A stretch of DNA of 64,000 nt from assembly GCA_964384945.1 (NCBI GenBank), contig CAYLMK010000003.1, forward strand, positions 310,001-374,000, written 5' to 3'. The stretch comes from S015-6 sp964384945 (GTDB taxonomy: Bacteria > Desulfobacterota > DSWW01). This document shows, in pieces, positions 51,877 through 61,153 of the stretch. How positions within the stretch are numbered: position 1 is the first letter of the stretch; each line of letters opens with the position of its first letter. Made by a program: the position numbers and the translations under genes. The notes beneath the pieces are model-generated. The model was not told the DNA's origin. It worked only from the letters and a program-made list of their open reading frames with translations, and made no database searches.

Positions 51877-52227
51877 GCATGACCCTCCCCTTGCAGTTCA
51901 CGCCGGTTGCCCCGGCTTCGGAGGCCGGGGGATCGCCCGGCGCAGGAATCTCCCGCTCACCAGGTCCCTCTCTGGCAGATGTCGCCCGTGCAAGGAAGCA
52001 GCCCCCTGCCCGCCCATGCGATCATGGTTTATCATACCTCGGTTCTTCCGAGCAGGCCAGGGAAACGAGACCAGCGATACCATACCTTTGCGCTCCGATA
52101 GGAACGGTCCCGGATACGGGCGGCGCCGGCGGGGCCGCCCTTTTCGCTGCCTTGCGAATGTGGTACCCTGTGCCCTTCGCCGCCCATGCCTCTTCACGAT
52201 GCCGTAACCTGCAAGGAGCCTCGCACG
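51877..52227. other. Divergent intergenic region
   Basis: 351 bp between the selenoflavoprotein (minus) and DUF2889 (plus) starts. It should hold both promoters. TTTATCATACCTC-like and GATACCATACCTTTG sequences around 52030-52090 are AT-richer, but no convincing -35/-10 pair was found. Confidence 0.4.
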
Positions 52228-52743
52228 ATGCCGCCGAATATCACCTGCTTCTCCCGCAATCGATGCACCTCCGTCGAGGTGATCGATGCGAACACCCTCC
52301 GGTCCGCCTGCCGGCTGCAAGACACGCTCACCGACGCCTTTGTCGAGATCCGGGTGCGGATGCCCGACCTCGAGATCGAGAGCGCAAGGGCCCTGTTTTC
52401 CCGAACCCCGGAGCGAGCGTGCCTCCGCGCGGCCGAGGCCCTCGGCAAGGTGGTCGGTGTCCGGATCGGCGCCGGCATGCTCAAGATCATCAAGGGCCTG
52501 ATCGGGGAGTCTTCGAGCTGCAGACAGCTTGCCTTCATGGTGGAGGAATGCTGCCACGGAGTGATCCTCTCCATGACCAAGGACCAGCTCGGCGCGGCCC
52601 CGCCGGGGGCCCAAGTCCCGGTCGAGTTCTACCGGGAGATGGTCCGACAGAACATCCGGCTTTACAACCGCTGCGCGGCCTTTGCCCCTGGCAGCGCCAT
52701 GGTGGAGGGGATCGAACCCCCGCAGGATCAGGGAGATCAATGA
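52228..52743 (+). CDS. DUF2889 protein
   Basis: 171 residues of the DUF2889 type: NRCTSVEVIDANTLRSACRLQDTLTDAFVEIRVRMPDLEIESA, then a Cys-containing region with SCRQLAFMVEECCHGVI. The ATG at 52228 follows AAGGAG at nine bases; ATG 52186 is less likely. The EECCH segment is matched by LECCH in the next gene, so the two are tandem relatives. Function unknown; the Cys-Cys-His cluster could bind a metal. Confidence 0.75.
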   Translation: MPPNITCFSRNRCTSVEVIDANTLRSACRLQDTLTDAFVEIRVRMPDLEIESARALFSRTPERACLRAAEALGKVVGVRIGAGMLKIIKGLIGESSSCRQLAFMVEECCHGVILSMTKDQLGAAPPGAQVPVEFYREMVRQNIRLYNRCAAFAPGSAMVEGIEPPQDQGDQ

Positions 52744-52746
52744 ATC

Positions 52747-53931
52747 ATGCTCAAGTTCGCACGGAACAAGGTCGTAGACGTGAGCCTGAAAGACCCGGAC
52801 ACCTTCGCCGTCCACGGCATCCTGGACGACGACATCTACAGCGTGGAGTTGGACCTCGAGGTCCGCATCGGGGATCTGGAAATTCGGGGCATCGAAGGGA
52901 AGTGGCACCGATGGACCACACCGGAATGTCCCCGGGCCACGCAGTTCCTTTCGGAGGCGGTCGGCTTTCGCATCGGGGAGGAGGGCTTCGGACCCAAGGT
53001 GCACAAGGTGGTCGGCCGCAAGGGGTGCCGGCACTTCGCCAACCTCCTGCTCGAGTGCTGCCACTCGGTCAAGGAGGCCGTGCGAATCCTCGAATGGCAG
53101 AAGGCAAAGAGGGAGAACCCGGACCGGGAAATCGAGGTGTTCCGCCAGGAAGGCACTCCGGACGGCGCTTCCTTTTCCGCGGCGGACCGGCCCGGGAGGC
53201 CCGGCAGAGAACCCGGACGTCGGCCCAGGCCTGTCCCCAAGGCGGAGCGCGACGCATCTTCCATCAAGATGACCCTTGACCTTCATGTTCACACGCATCC
53301 GGCATCGCCCTGCAGCTCCGCCTCGGCGGAGGCCCTGGTCGAGGAGGCCAAGAGGATCGGGCTGGACGGCGTCTGCCTGACCGACCACAACCATGTCTGG
53401 AGCGAGGCGGAGGTGGAGGCCCTGCGGCGGAAGCACGGCTTCCTGATCCTGCGCGGGAACGAGATCACGACGAATCAGGGTGACGTCCTCGTCTTCGGCC
53501 TGGACAAGGACATCCAGGGGATCATCGACCTGAAGGATCTCAGGCGCGAAGTGGACGAATCCGGGGGCTTCATGATCGTGGCGCACCCGTTTCGGGGATT
53601 CCTCGTGGTGGGCGTCGATCAGGCCGGGCTGACCCCGGAGAGGGCCATGGAGAGGGCGCTGTTCGATTACGTCGACGCGGTCGAGGTCCTGAACGGCAAG
53701 GTCACGGAGAAGGAGAATGCCTTTGCCCTTGCGGTCACCGAGGGGCTCGGTCTTCCAGGCACCGGGGGAAGCGACGCGCACGAGGCGGCCGAGGTGGGCG
53801 TGTACGCCACCGAGTTCTACGCAGAGATCCGGAACGAAAGGGATCTGCTCGAGGCCCTGAAAAGCGGGTCGTATTCTCCGGTTGCCTTCCAGAGGCAGAA
53901 ACAGATCGGGGCGCGACTCTCGTCAGCCTAG
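52747..53931 (+). CDS. DUF2889-PHP domain fusion protein
   Basis: 394 residues. Residues 1-120 are DUF2889-like (DDDIYSVELDLEVRIGDLEIRGIEG, LLLECCHSV). After a Pro/Arg linker a PHP phosphoesterase domain starts near residue 175. It has metal-site motifs LHVHTHPAS, LTDHNHVW, LRGNEITTN, IVAHPFRG and GGSDAHEAAEVG. This is the polymerase/histidinol-phosphatase-type hydrolase with a trinuclear metal site. It starts three bases after the first DUF2889 gene. The fusion suggests that DUF2889 presents or recognises a phosphorylated substrate. Confidence 0.82.
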   Translation: MLKFARNKVVDVSLKDPDTFAVHGILDDDIYSVELDLEVRIGDLEIRGIEGKWHRWTTPECPRATQFLSEAVGFRIGEEGFGPKVHKVVGRKGCRHFANLLLECCHSVKEAVRILEWQKAKRENPDREIEVFRQEGTPDGASFSAADRPGRPGREPGRRPRPVPKAERDASSIKMTLDLHVHTHPASPCSSASAEALVEEAKRIGLDGVCLTDHNHVWSEAEVEALRRKHGFLILRGNEITTNQGDVLVFGLDKDIQGIIDLKDLRREVDESGGFMIVAHPFRGFLVVGVDQAGLTPERAMERALFDYVDAVEVLNGKVTEKENAFALAVTEGLGLPGTGGSDAHEAAEVGVYATEFYAEIRNERDLLEALKSGSYSPVAFQRQKQIGARLSSA

Positions 53932-53988
53932 AGGCCCCGAACAGAGAGCGTCGTCCTGACATCTCATCCAGGCACGGGAGGATCCGGC

Positions 53989-55407
53989 ATGGCAACCGCG
54001 CGAGACTGGGAAAAACCGATTCGACGCATGGAACTCCTCTTGAGGCTCAAATCCTTCCCGGTGGCCTTCAAGCTGCTCGAGAAGAAAGAGGAGCTGAGCA
54101 GCATCCCCTTCCTGCGCAGGCCGCAGAACAAGATGACGATGTGCCAGATGATCACCCTGGTCCGGAACTTCGACTGGACGGTGGGCGCGGACCTGGACGA
54201 CTTCCTGTCGCCCATGTGTCCCTCCATCATCGGACTGACCGACGTCCCCGAGGTGGTCAAGGACGGAACCTTCCGCAGTATCGTGTGGGTCCGGACCAAG
54301 ACAGACGGCCGGAAATACGAGGCGGCCATCCCCCGGCTTCCCCTGGGCAAGTACGAGGCTGTGGCCATGGCCCCGCTGGTTTACAACCCCTTTGATCCGG
54401 ACATCGTGCTCATTTACGCCAACCCGGCCCAGATGATCCTGCTGATCAATGCCCTCCAGTTCGAGGACTACGAGGTGATGGAGTTCTCCTGCGTGGGCGA
54501 GTCCTCCTGCTCGGACGCCATCGCGAAGTGCTATCTCACCGGCAAGCCGTCCCTCACGATCCCCTGCTACGGCGAGCGACGCTACGGCCACGCCCAGGAC
54601 GAGGACCTCGTCATGGCCGTTCCGGCGAACCTGATCGCCAAGGCACTGCGCGGCCTGGAAATGCTCTACCGCCGGGGCATCCGCTATCCCATCAGCTATG
54701 CCGGCGCCGAATCGGACGTTACCAAGGCGTTCCCCGCTGCTTACGGCGGCATCCGGCAGCTCGAGGCCCTGCGGGGAGACGACAGGCGGATCCTTCTCGG
54801 CGTGACGGGCGGAATCGCGACCGGCAAGAGCACCGTGTCCAAAATGCTCCAGGAACTCGGTTCCCCCATCATCGATTTCGACGTGCTCGCCAGGGAGGTG
54901 GTCGAGCCGGGCAAGCCGGCCTACGAACAGATCAAGGCCTTCTTCGGGGAGCAGGTCCTGGCCCAAGACGGCACCCTCGACCGCAAGAAGCTCTCGGACA
55001 TCGTATTCAGGGACATGGAGAAGAGGAAGAAGCTCGAGAGCTTCACCCATCCGCAGATCGGAGCGGAGTTTCTCAAGCAGGTCATGGAAATCACGGCATC
55101 GGATCCGAACGCGATCATCCAGGTTGCGGTCCCTCTCCTGATCGAGGTCAACCTGACCCACCTGTTTCACAAGATCCTGCTTGTCTACACGCCCCGAGAG
55201 ACCCAGATCGAGCGGCTCGTCCTGCGGGACGGCATCCGCCGGGAGGAGGCGGAACGTATCCTCGACGCCCAGCTGCCGATCGACGAGAAGATCGGCTTCG
55301 CCGACTTCGTCATCAACAACGAGAAGGGGCTGGAAGAGACCCGCAAGCAGGTCGAGGAGGTCTGGAAGGAGCTTCGAAGGCTTCAGGCGGAAAGACAGGT
55401 TCGGTAG
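53989..55407 (+). CDS. coaE: DUF169-dephospho-CoA kinase fusion
   Basis: 472 residues. The first 240 form a DUF169 domain (RLKSFPVAFKLL, MTMCQMITLVRNFDWTVG, SCVGESSCSDAIAKCYLTGKPSLTIPCYGERRYG). The C-terminal 205 form a complete CoaE: Walker A GVTGGIATGKSTVSKML at residue 271, DFDVLAREVV, VAVPLLIEVNL and LRDGIRREEAERIL. CoaE phosphorylates the 3'-OH of dephospho-CoA, the last step of CoA synthesis. The start at 53989 follows GGGAGGATCCGGC. The DUF169 role is unknown; its conserved Cys residues could couple CoA synthesis to redox state. Confidence 0.9.
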   Translation: MATARDWEKPIRRMELLLRLKSFPVAFKLLEKKEELSSIPFLRRPQNKMTMCQMITLVRNFDWTVGADLDDFLSPMCPSIIGLTDVPEVVKDGTFRSIVWVRTKTDGRKYEAAIPRLPLGKYEAVAMAPLVYNPFDPDIVLIYANPAQMILLINALQFEDYEVMEFSCVGESSCSDAIAKCYLTGKPSLTIPCYGERRYGHAQDEDLVMAVPANLIAKALRGLEMLYRRGIRYPISYAGAESDVTKAFPAAYGGIRQLEALRGDDRRILLGVTGGIATGKSTVSKMLQELGSPIIDFDVLAREVVEPGKPAYEQIKAFFGEQVLAQDGTLDRKKLSDIVFRDMEKRKKLESFTHPQIGAEFLKQVMEITASDPNAIIQVAVPLLIEVNLTHLFHKILLVYTPRETQIERLVLRDGIRREEAERILDAQLPIDEKIGFADFVINNEKGLEETRKQVEEVWKELRRLQAERQVR

Positions 55408-55559
55408 CGCGGCGGGGCGCCGGCCTCCGCCCGGCGTCAAGTCAAACGTGACCTCCATGGAACCGAACCGGCTCTGCCCTCGTCCAATCTTTCGAGCCGC
55501 GTTGACGCAACGCGGCAGCCATATTCTCAACACCAATTCGAATCCGTACGTGCGGATAC

Positions 55560-55997
55560 ATGGGAATTCCCGCCATGGAAGCCAACGCGGCAAAGGAGAA
55601 AGGACGAGCCAGGGACTGGACCGGAACCGAGACCCAGACCTTACGGGAGATCGAAAGATCCGGCTTTCGATGGGCGGCCCGGTGTTTCGACTACTACCTG
55701 ACCGCCGAAGACCTCGAGTTCTTCGCTCTGCGATACAAGCCCTTTCATGAGGCCATGCAGGAGATGAAGAAGGGAAAGGGGTCGGTGGTGCGATTCGATC
55801 CTTTCTCGCAGCATCGGCACTGCAAGCTGCTCTTCGGGATCGCCTTCTCGCAGCACGGCGCGCAGATGATCTCCCCGCCCGAGTATCCACTGGGCAAGGT
55901 TCCCGACCTCCGCTTTGCCGCCTTCGAGCGGGGCGTGATTCAGGGACTGAGGCATCTCTACCGGCTCGAAACCGAGGGAAAGATCTCCGCCGAGTAA
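55560..55997 (+). CDS. Hypothetical cytosolic protein
   Basis: 145 residues, no signal or membrane segment. Notable stretches are RSGFRWAARCFDYYLTAEDLEFFALRY, a His-rich SQHRHCKLLFGIAFSQHGAQ, and FAAFERGVIQGLRHLYRLE. There is no strong ribosome binding site at either Met (55560 or 55575), so the start is uncertain. Codon use looks like the neighbours. I do not recognise the family. Confidence 0.6.
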   Translation: MGIPAMEANAAKEKGRARDWTGTETQTLREIERSGFRWAARCFDYYLTAEDLEFFALRYKPFHEAMQEMKKGKGSVVRFDPFSQHRHCKLLFGIAFSQHGAQMISPPEYPLGKVPDLRFAAFERGVIQGLRHLYRLETEGKISAE

Positions 55998-56026
55998 GCA
56001 GATCTACCTGCTGCTGCCTCTCGCCC

Positions 56027-56056
56027 GGCGGGAAAGGCCCGCCTCCCGCTTTTCTT
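56027..56056 (+). terminator. Probable terminator
   Basis: GGCGGG (56027-56032), a five-base loop and CCCGCC (56038-56043) lie after the hypothetical gene, with an interrupted T run (GCTTTTCTT) six bases later. A modest candidate. Confidence 0.4.
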
Positions 56057-56133
56057 CCCCCCGAGGGTGTGCTAGTTTAACCGCAGCGCAATCCGGGAAG
56101 ATTCATCCAAGTATTCGAAAATACAAAAGAAAT

Positions 56134-57576
56134 ATGATCGAACACGTTTCGGTCTTCATTGTTGGGCTTCTCCTGCCCTTCCTCGAACTTCTCGGCATCA
56201 TCACGGCCGTCCATGCCATCCGCAAGGCGCGCAGTTCCCAGGCAGCCATTGCGTGGGCCGTCTCGCTCGTCACCCTTCCCTTCCTCGCCCTGCCTCTCTA
56301 CTGGGTCTTCGGGCGAAGCCGGTTCCACGGGTACGTGGAGGCCGTCCGCCACGGGCACGACGAGCACGCGAGGCAGGTGGACGAGATCATCCGGCGTCTG
56401 AAGGAGGAATTCCGGTCCGAACCCGCCGCCGTCGGCGAGGCTTTCGCGGTCTTCGAGAACCTCAATCGAGGCTACCCCTTTCTCCGCGGCAACGACGTCG
56501 AGGTCCTTGTGGACGGGCAGGCTACCTTCAAGCGGATGTTCGAAGATATCGAGAGGGCGCGGGACTACGTGCTTCTGCAATACTTCATCGTGCGGGACGA
56601 CGAGGTGGGCCGCGCCCTGAAATCCAGGTTGATCGCCAAGGCGGCCGAGGGCGTGCGCATCTATTTCCTCTACGATGAGATCGGGTGCCGCAAGCTGCCG
56701 GGCCGGTTCCTCGACGTCCTGAGGCAGGCAGGCGTTCGCGTGCGCGCCTTCGGCACCACCCGGGGAAGGGGCAACCGCTTCCAGCTCAACTTCAGAAACC
56801 ACCGCAAGATCACCGTTGTGGACGGAAGGGTCGGCTACCTGGGCGGGCACAACGTGGGCGACGAATATCTGGGGCGCAGTCGGCGATTCGGGCACTGGCG
56901 GGACACGCACCTGCGGATCGACGGACCTTCAAGCCGTCATGTCCAGATGTCGTTCTTCCTCGATTGGTACTTCGCCGCGCGAGACCTCATTGCCCTGAAC
57001 TGGGACGCAGCCGCGCCACATCCCCGAGGCACGGATCTGCTGATCCTCGACAGCGGCCCCTCGGACTCGATCGACACATGTTCGCTGATGTTCGTCCTGG
57101 CCATCCAGATGGCCAGGCGGCGGATCTGGATCGCGAGCCCCTACTTCATTCCGAACGAACCGATCACCGCAGCGCTGCGAACAGCGGCCCTGCGGGGCGT
57201 CGACGTGCGCGTCATGCTGCCCCTCCGGCCGGACCACAAGATCGTCTACCTGGCCGGGTTCTCTTACATGGCGGAGCTGTGCGACCCCAACATCCGGTTC
57301 TTCCGTTACGAACCGGGATTTCTACACCAGAAGGCCTTCGTCATCGACGACCGGCTTGCCATGGTAGGGACCGCCAACGCGGACAACCGGTCCTTCCGGC
57401 TGAACTTCGAAATCTCCGCGCTCGGTATCACCGAGGAATTCGTGCAGCGGGTGGCGGAAATGCTTGCGCGCGATTTTTCGAGGTGCCGGGAGGTTCCCGC
57501 GAAGGAGGGGTTGACCCGCGGCCTCGTGTTCGATTTCATGGTCCGGCTGGCCCGGCTGTTCTCTCCGATCCTCTGA
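56134..57576 (+). CDS. cls: Cardiolipin synthase (phospholipase D type)
   Basis: 480 residues. Two N-terminal membrane helices (about 3-25 and 38-60), then two PLD half-sites: HRKITVVDGRVGYLGGHN and HQKAFVIDDRLAMVGTAN, the HxK(x)4D motifs. It makes cardiolipin from phosphatidylglycerol at the inner membrane. Length and helix layout match ClsA-type enzymes. It stands alone, convergent with the next flavoprotein gene. Confidence 0.95.
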   Translation: MIEHVSVFIVGLLLPFLELLGIITAVHAIRKARSSQAAIAWAVSLVTLPFLALPLYWVFGRSRFHGYVEAVRHGHDEHARQVDEIIRRLKEEFRSEPAAVGEAFAVFENLNRGYPFLRGNDVEVLVDGQATFKRMFEDIERARDYVLLQYFIVRDDEVGRALKSRLIAKAAEGVRIYFLYDEIGCRKLPGRFLDVLRQAGVRVRAFGTTRGRGNRFQLNFRNHRKITVVDGRVGYLGGHNVGDEYLGRSRRFGHWRDTHLRIDGPSSRHVQMSFFLDWYFAARDLIALNWDAAAPHPRGTDLLILDSGPSDSIDTCSLMFVLAIQMARRRIWIASPYFIPNEPITAALRTAALRGVDVRVMLPLRPDHKIVYLAGFSYMAELCDPNIRFFRYEPGFLHQKAFVIDDRLAMVGTANADNRSFRLNFEISALGITEEFVQRVAEMLARDFSRCREVPAKEGLTRGLVFDFMVRLARLFSPIL

Positions 57577-57614
57577 GAGCGGCGTCGGCCGGATGCCCGG
57601 GCGTCGGTGATCCC

Positions 57615-59345
57615 TCAGGACGAACCGGCCGGCTTCGGGATGACCAGCTCGTAGGGCCACCCGAGCACCCCCCCGTCCAGGAACGAAACATGGGACAGGC
57701 CCGCGCCGGCCAGGATCCGCTCCGCCTCGTAGCCGCGGAGGCTCAGCTTGCAGAAGGGGATGAGCCATTTGTCCTTCGGAAGCTCACCGATCCTCTCCCG
57801 CAGCAAGCCGAGCGGAATGTGAATGGTCCTGTCCTCGTAAGGGAGCCGGACCTCTTCGCGCTCCTTGGGGCTTCTTACGTCCAGAAGCATCATGTCTCGG
57901 TCGCCCTCTTCCATTCTCTTTCGGAACTCGATCGGCGAGATGCCCCGGGTGATGCCGTCCATCTTGTTCTGGGCGATATGGACTGCGGTGAGGATCGGAT
58001 CGATCGGAGGAGAATAAGGCGGAGCGTAACCGAGATCCAGATGCGCCATCGCATCGATGGTCGCCCCGAAGCTCATGGCGGTCGCCGCCACATCCAGCCT
58101 CTTGGCCACGTCCCCGGCCCCGACGGCCTGGAACCCGATGAGCTGCCTCGTGCGCCGGTTGACCACCAGCTTGATGCAGATCGGCTTTGCCGCAGGATAG
58201 TAATGCGGCATATCCGGCCCCGGGCACAGAACGGTCTCCACATCATAGCGAAGAACCTTGGCCTGCTCTTCGGTCAGGCCGGTTCTGCCGATGGTGATGT
58301 CAAAGGCCTTGCAGATCACGGTGCCCAGGATCCCGCCGAACGCCTCCGGCCGGCCGGCAATGTGGTTGGCGATCACGCGGCCGTGCTTGTTCGCCGTTGA
58401 GCCTTGCGGCCCGAACATCCCGTAGCCCGACAGGCCGAGTAGCGACGTGTTCGTTACGCAGTCCCCTCCTGCGTAGATGTCCGGATCCGAGGTCTGGCAG
58501 AAGTTGTTGATCAGAATGCCCCCCCGCGGATCCACGACCAGTCCTGCCCGGGCGGCCAGGTCGCTGTTCGGCCTCACCCCGATCGCGACCAGCGCCAGGT
58601 CCGCCTCGATCTCGCCGTGCGAGGTCTTCACCAGCGTGAGCCGCCCTTGCGCGTCGCCCTCGAAGGCCTCCACCCGCTCGTTCATCCGAAGGGCCACGCC
58701 TTTCTGTGCAATGCCCTTCATGGCAAGCCGGCCCATGTCTTCATCGAGGAGCTGCCCCAGTACCGTGGGCAGCATCTCGACGATCACGACCTCCATGCCC
58801 CGGGCTCGAAAGGCCTCGGCCATCTCGATTCCGATCAGACCGGCCCCGATGATCACGGCCTTCTTCGGCTTTTTCTGGGCAACGACCTCTTTCACCTTCG
58901 CGGCGTCCTCGAAATAGTGCATGTGGTACACGCCCTCCAGGTCACGACCGGAAATGGGGGGCACGAACGGGCTAGCCCCGGTGGCCAGGACGAGCTTGTC
59001 GTACGGTAGCGTGCTCTGCTCTCCCGTTCCCAGGTGCCGGAGCGTCACGGTCCGGGCCTTCCGGTCAATCCCGGTTGCCTCGGTTTCGGTCATCGCCTCG
59101 AAGCCCTTCACCTTCTTGAAGAATGCGACATCCCGCTTCACACCGACCGGTGTCTCCAGGAGGGCGTCCAGCCGATCGAAGTGACCGGAAACGTAGTAGG
59201 GCATTCCGCAGGCGCCGTACGAAATCACCCTGCCCTTGTCGACCATCGTAATCGCCACCTCGGGATCGAGCCTGCGCAGCCTCGCAGCGGTCTTGGGGCC
59301 GCAGGCAACTCCGCCGATGATGACCACTTTCTTTGCACTCTCCAT
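57615..59345 (-). CDS. FAD-dependent CoA-disulfide/persulfide reductase with rhodanese domain
   Basis: 576 residues. FAD motif VVIIGGVACGPKTAARL, redox Cys46 in ISYGACGMPYY, NADH domain AVIIGAGLIGIEMAEAF, FAD segment DIYAGGDCVTN, dimer domain YAPPYSPPIDPIL. A C-terminal rhodanese domain (about residues 470-576) carries LLDVRSPKE and the active-site-like FCKLSLRGYEAERIL. This is the CoADR-rhodanese/NADH-dependent persulfide reductase layout, linking sulfane sulfur and CoA thiols. The ATG at 59345 follows GAGAGGAGTTCAGGAG. Paralogue of the UGA-containing gene at 50515. Confidence 0.93.
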   Translation of the reverse strand: MESAKKVVIIGGVACGPKTAARLRRLDPEVAITMVDKGRVISYGACGMPYYVSGHFDRLDALLETPVGVKRDVAFFKKVKGFEAMTETEATGIDRKARTVTLRHLGTGEQSTLPYDKLVLATGASPFVPPISGRDLEGVYHMHYFEDAAKVKEVVAQKKPKKAVIIGAGLIGIEMAEAFRARGMEVVIVEMLPTVLGQLLDEDMGRLAMKGIAQKGVALRMNERVEAFEGDAQGRLTLVKTSHGEIEADLALVAIGVRPNSDLAARAGLVVDPRGGILINNFCQTSDPDIYAGGDCVTNTSLLGLSGYGMFGPQGSTANKHGRVIANHIAGRPEAFGGILGTVICKAFDITIGRTGLTEEQAKVLRYDVETVLCPGPDMPHYYPAAKPICIKLVVNRRTRQLIGFQAVGAGDVAKRLDVAATAMSFGATIDAMAHLDLGYAPPYSPPIDPILTAVHIAQNKMDGITRGISPIEFRKRMEEGDRDMMLLDVRSPKEREEVRLPYEDRTIHIPLGLLRERIGELPKDKWLIPFCKLSLRGYEAERILAGAGLSHVSFLDGGVLGWPYELVIPKPAGSS

Positions 59346-59453
59346 CTCCTGAACTCCTCTCAACCCCGGTTGATCTCGTGCGCTTGCCCCGATTCCAAGG
59401 GCGATCACAAACTGAAGAGACGCAAGCTCGGGAAAAGGTTTCCGTCCTCGGGA

Positions 59454-60875
59454 CTACGGCTGCGGGGCGGTCTGGCCCGGGGCGCCTTCCCGGGGCGCGC
59501 AGGACAGGGCCGGGATGCTCTTCACCAGCTCCCCGGTCACGAACCTGAGCCTGGCCAGGGCCATCCTCAGCTCGTAGACGGCCCTGAGCCAGTCGAGCCG
59601 GGAGGTCGACACCACGAGTTCCGCCTTCTCGAGCTCCACCACGTTGGTGAGCCCCTCCCGGTATCGTTTGCGGATGATCCGAAGGCTCTCCTCGGCCTGG
59701 CTGACCCTTTCCCGGGTCACGAGCAAGCCCTCTGTGCCGGTCGTGATCGCCACCACGGCCTCCTCGATCTCGAGCACGATCTGATCTTCGAGCCCCCGCA
59801 GTTCGTGACGGAGCATCTCCTGTCCGCTCTTGGCCTCCTTCAGATCCGCCTTGTCCGCCAGGCCCTTGAAGAGATTCCACTCGACTCCCAGGCCGAGCAG
59901 ATAGGCGCCTTCCTGGTCCGAGGCAAAATCCGACGAGTTCCACTCGTAGCTCGCCTCCAGGCCCAGGGCGGGCAGGAAGTTCCCCTGCGCGGCCTTCACC
60001 GCCGGATAGGTCGAGTGCCAGCGCAGCTTGAGCCCCACGAATTCGGGCCGGTTTTCCTTGGCAACGGCCAGCAACTGCTCCGGGTCCAGGGACGGCATCT
60101 CGTCCGGCCCGGGGGGGCATAGGGCGGCCACCTCCCAAGACCTCTCCTCTCCTTCCCCGATCAGCACCGACAGCCCACGTTCCGCGACACGCGTGTTGCC
60201 GCGCGCCTTGACGAGCTGGTCATGGAATCCGGCCTTCTGGACCTTCGCGGAAAGCACATCCGATTCCACGACCGAGCCTTCCTGATAGAGCAACTCGATC
60301 TGGCGAAGGCTCTCCTCGGACGTCCTGAGCGCCATCTCGGCCACCTTCTCGCTCTCCCGGGCCAGCGAGAGGCCCCAGTATGCCTCGATGGTACGGAACG
60401 CCACGTGCGCCATCGACCCCTCGAGGTCCCATTCCGATGCCTTGCGCTCGAGTTCTCGCATCGCGCGGTTCCGATGGAGCTGTCCGCCCCGGAAGATCGG
60501 CTGCGCAACCTTGAATCTCGTCCGCCAGTTTTCCGTCGAGTCGGGATTGTTGAGCCGTTCGACGGCAAAGTCTTCCATCGTGAACTGCCGCTGATTGAGC
60601 TTGCTTCCGAACACGGAGACGGGCTGATCGCTTCTCAGGTAGGATTCCTCGAAATCAATCCGCGGCAGAAAGGCCGAGAAGCTCTTTTCCTCACGGGCCT
60701 CGGCGCTCTCGAGGGCCCTCTCGGCGGCCGCAACCTTGGGAGATCTGGATAGGGCCTTGCTCACGGCCTCCTCCAGCGCAAGGGGCTGTGCGCCGGAGGC
60801 CTGCGAGGCGCTGACCGCCGCGAGAAGGCCCAGCGCCGTGAGAAGGCAATTCCTTTCTGCTCGCTTCCGTTTCAT
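59454..60875 (-). CDS. TolC-family outer-membrane efflux protein
   Basis: 473 residues with a signal peptide (LLTALGLLAAVSAS) and the two-fold helical/strand repeat of outer membrane efflux proteins. Examples are LALEEAVSKALSRSPKVAAAE, then TRFKVAQPIFRGGQLHRNRAM, and in the second half KAAQGNFLPALGLEASYEW and LGLGVEWNLFKGLADKADL. No inner-membrane pump or adaptor gene adjoins it here. The ATG at 60875 follows AGAGGGAAAAAGG; the upstream frame extension is not export-like. Confidence 0.9.
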   Translation of the reverse strand: MKRKRAERNCLLTALGLLAAVSASQASGAQPLALEEAVSKALSRSPKVAAAERALESAEAREEKSFSAFLPRIDFEESYLRSDQPVSVFGSKLNQRQFTMEDFAVERLNNPDSTENWRTRFKVAQPIFRGGQLHRNRAMRELERKASEWDLEGSMAHVAFRTIEAYWGLSLARESEKVAEMALRTSEESLRQIELLYQEGSVVESDVLSAKVQKAGFHDQLVKARGNTRVAERGLSVLIGEGEERSWEVAALCPPGPDEMPSLDPEQLLAVAKENRPEFVGLKLRWHSTYPAVKAAQGNFLPALGLEASYEWNSSDFASDQEGAYLLGLGVEWNLFKGLADKADLKEAKSGQEMLRHELRGLEDQIVLEIEEAVVAITTGTEGLLVTRERVSQAEESLRIIRKRYREGLTNVVELEKAELVVSTSRLDWLRAVYELRMALARLRFVTGELVKSIPALSCAPREGAPGQTAPQP

Positions 60876-61153
60876 CCTTTTTCCCTCTGCTGCTCGAGTC
60901 GTTCTCGGGACGGGGCAAGGCATAGGGTGTTTTTCGGGGTGCGTTCTGTCGACCTGCGGCCCTTCGGAGGCACCAGAATATACCAAAGTTCTCGCCGAAA
61001 ACGAAACGCCTTCCGGGTTTCGGATCGGGGTCTCGATCCAAAAGGGGATGGGGCGGCCCGCCGCGGCCGGGGCCGCAAGCAGGCCGCCCGACTCTGAGGA
61101 AAAGCGAAAAGGGGGGAAGCGACTACGAATGGCCTCGCTGTAATCCGGCTCGA

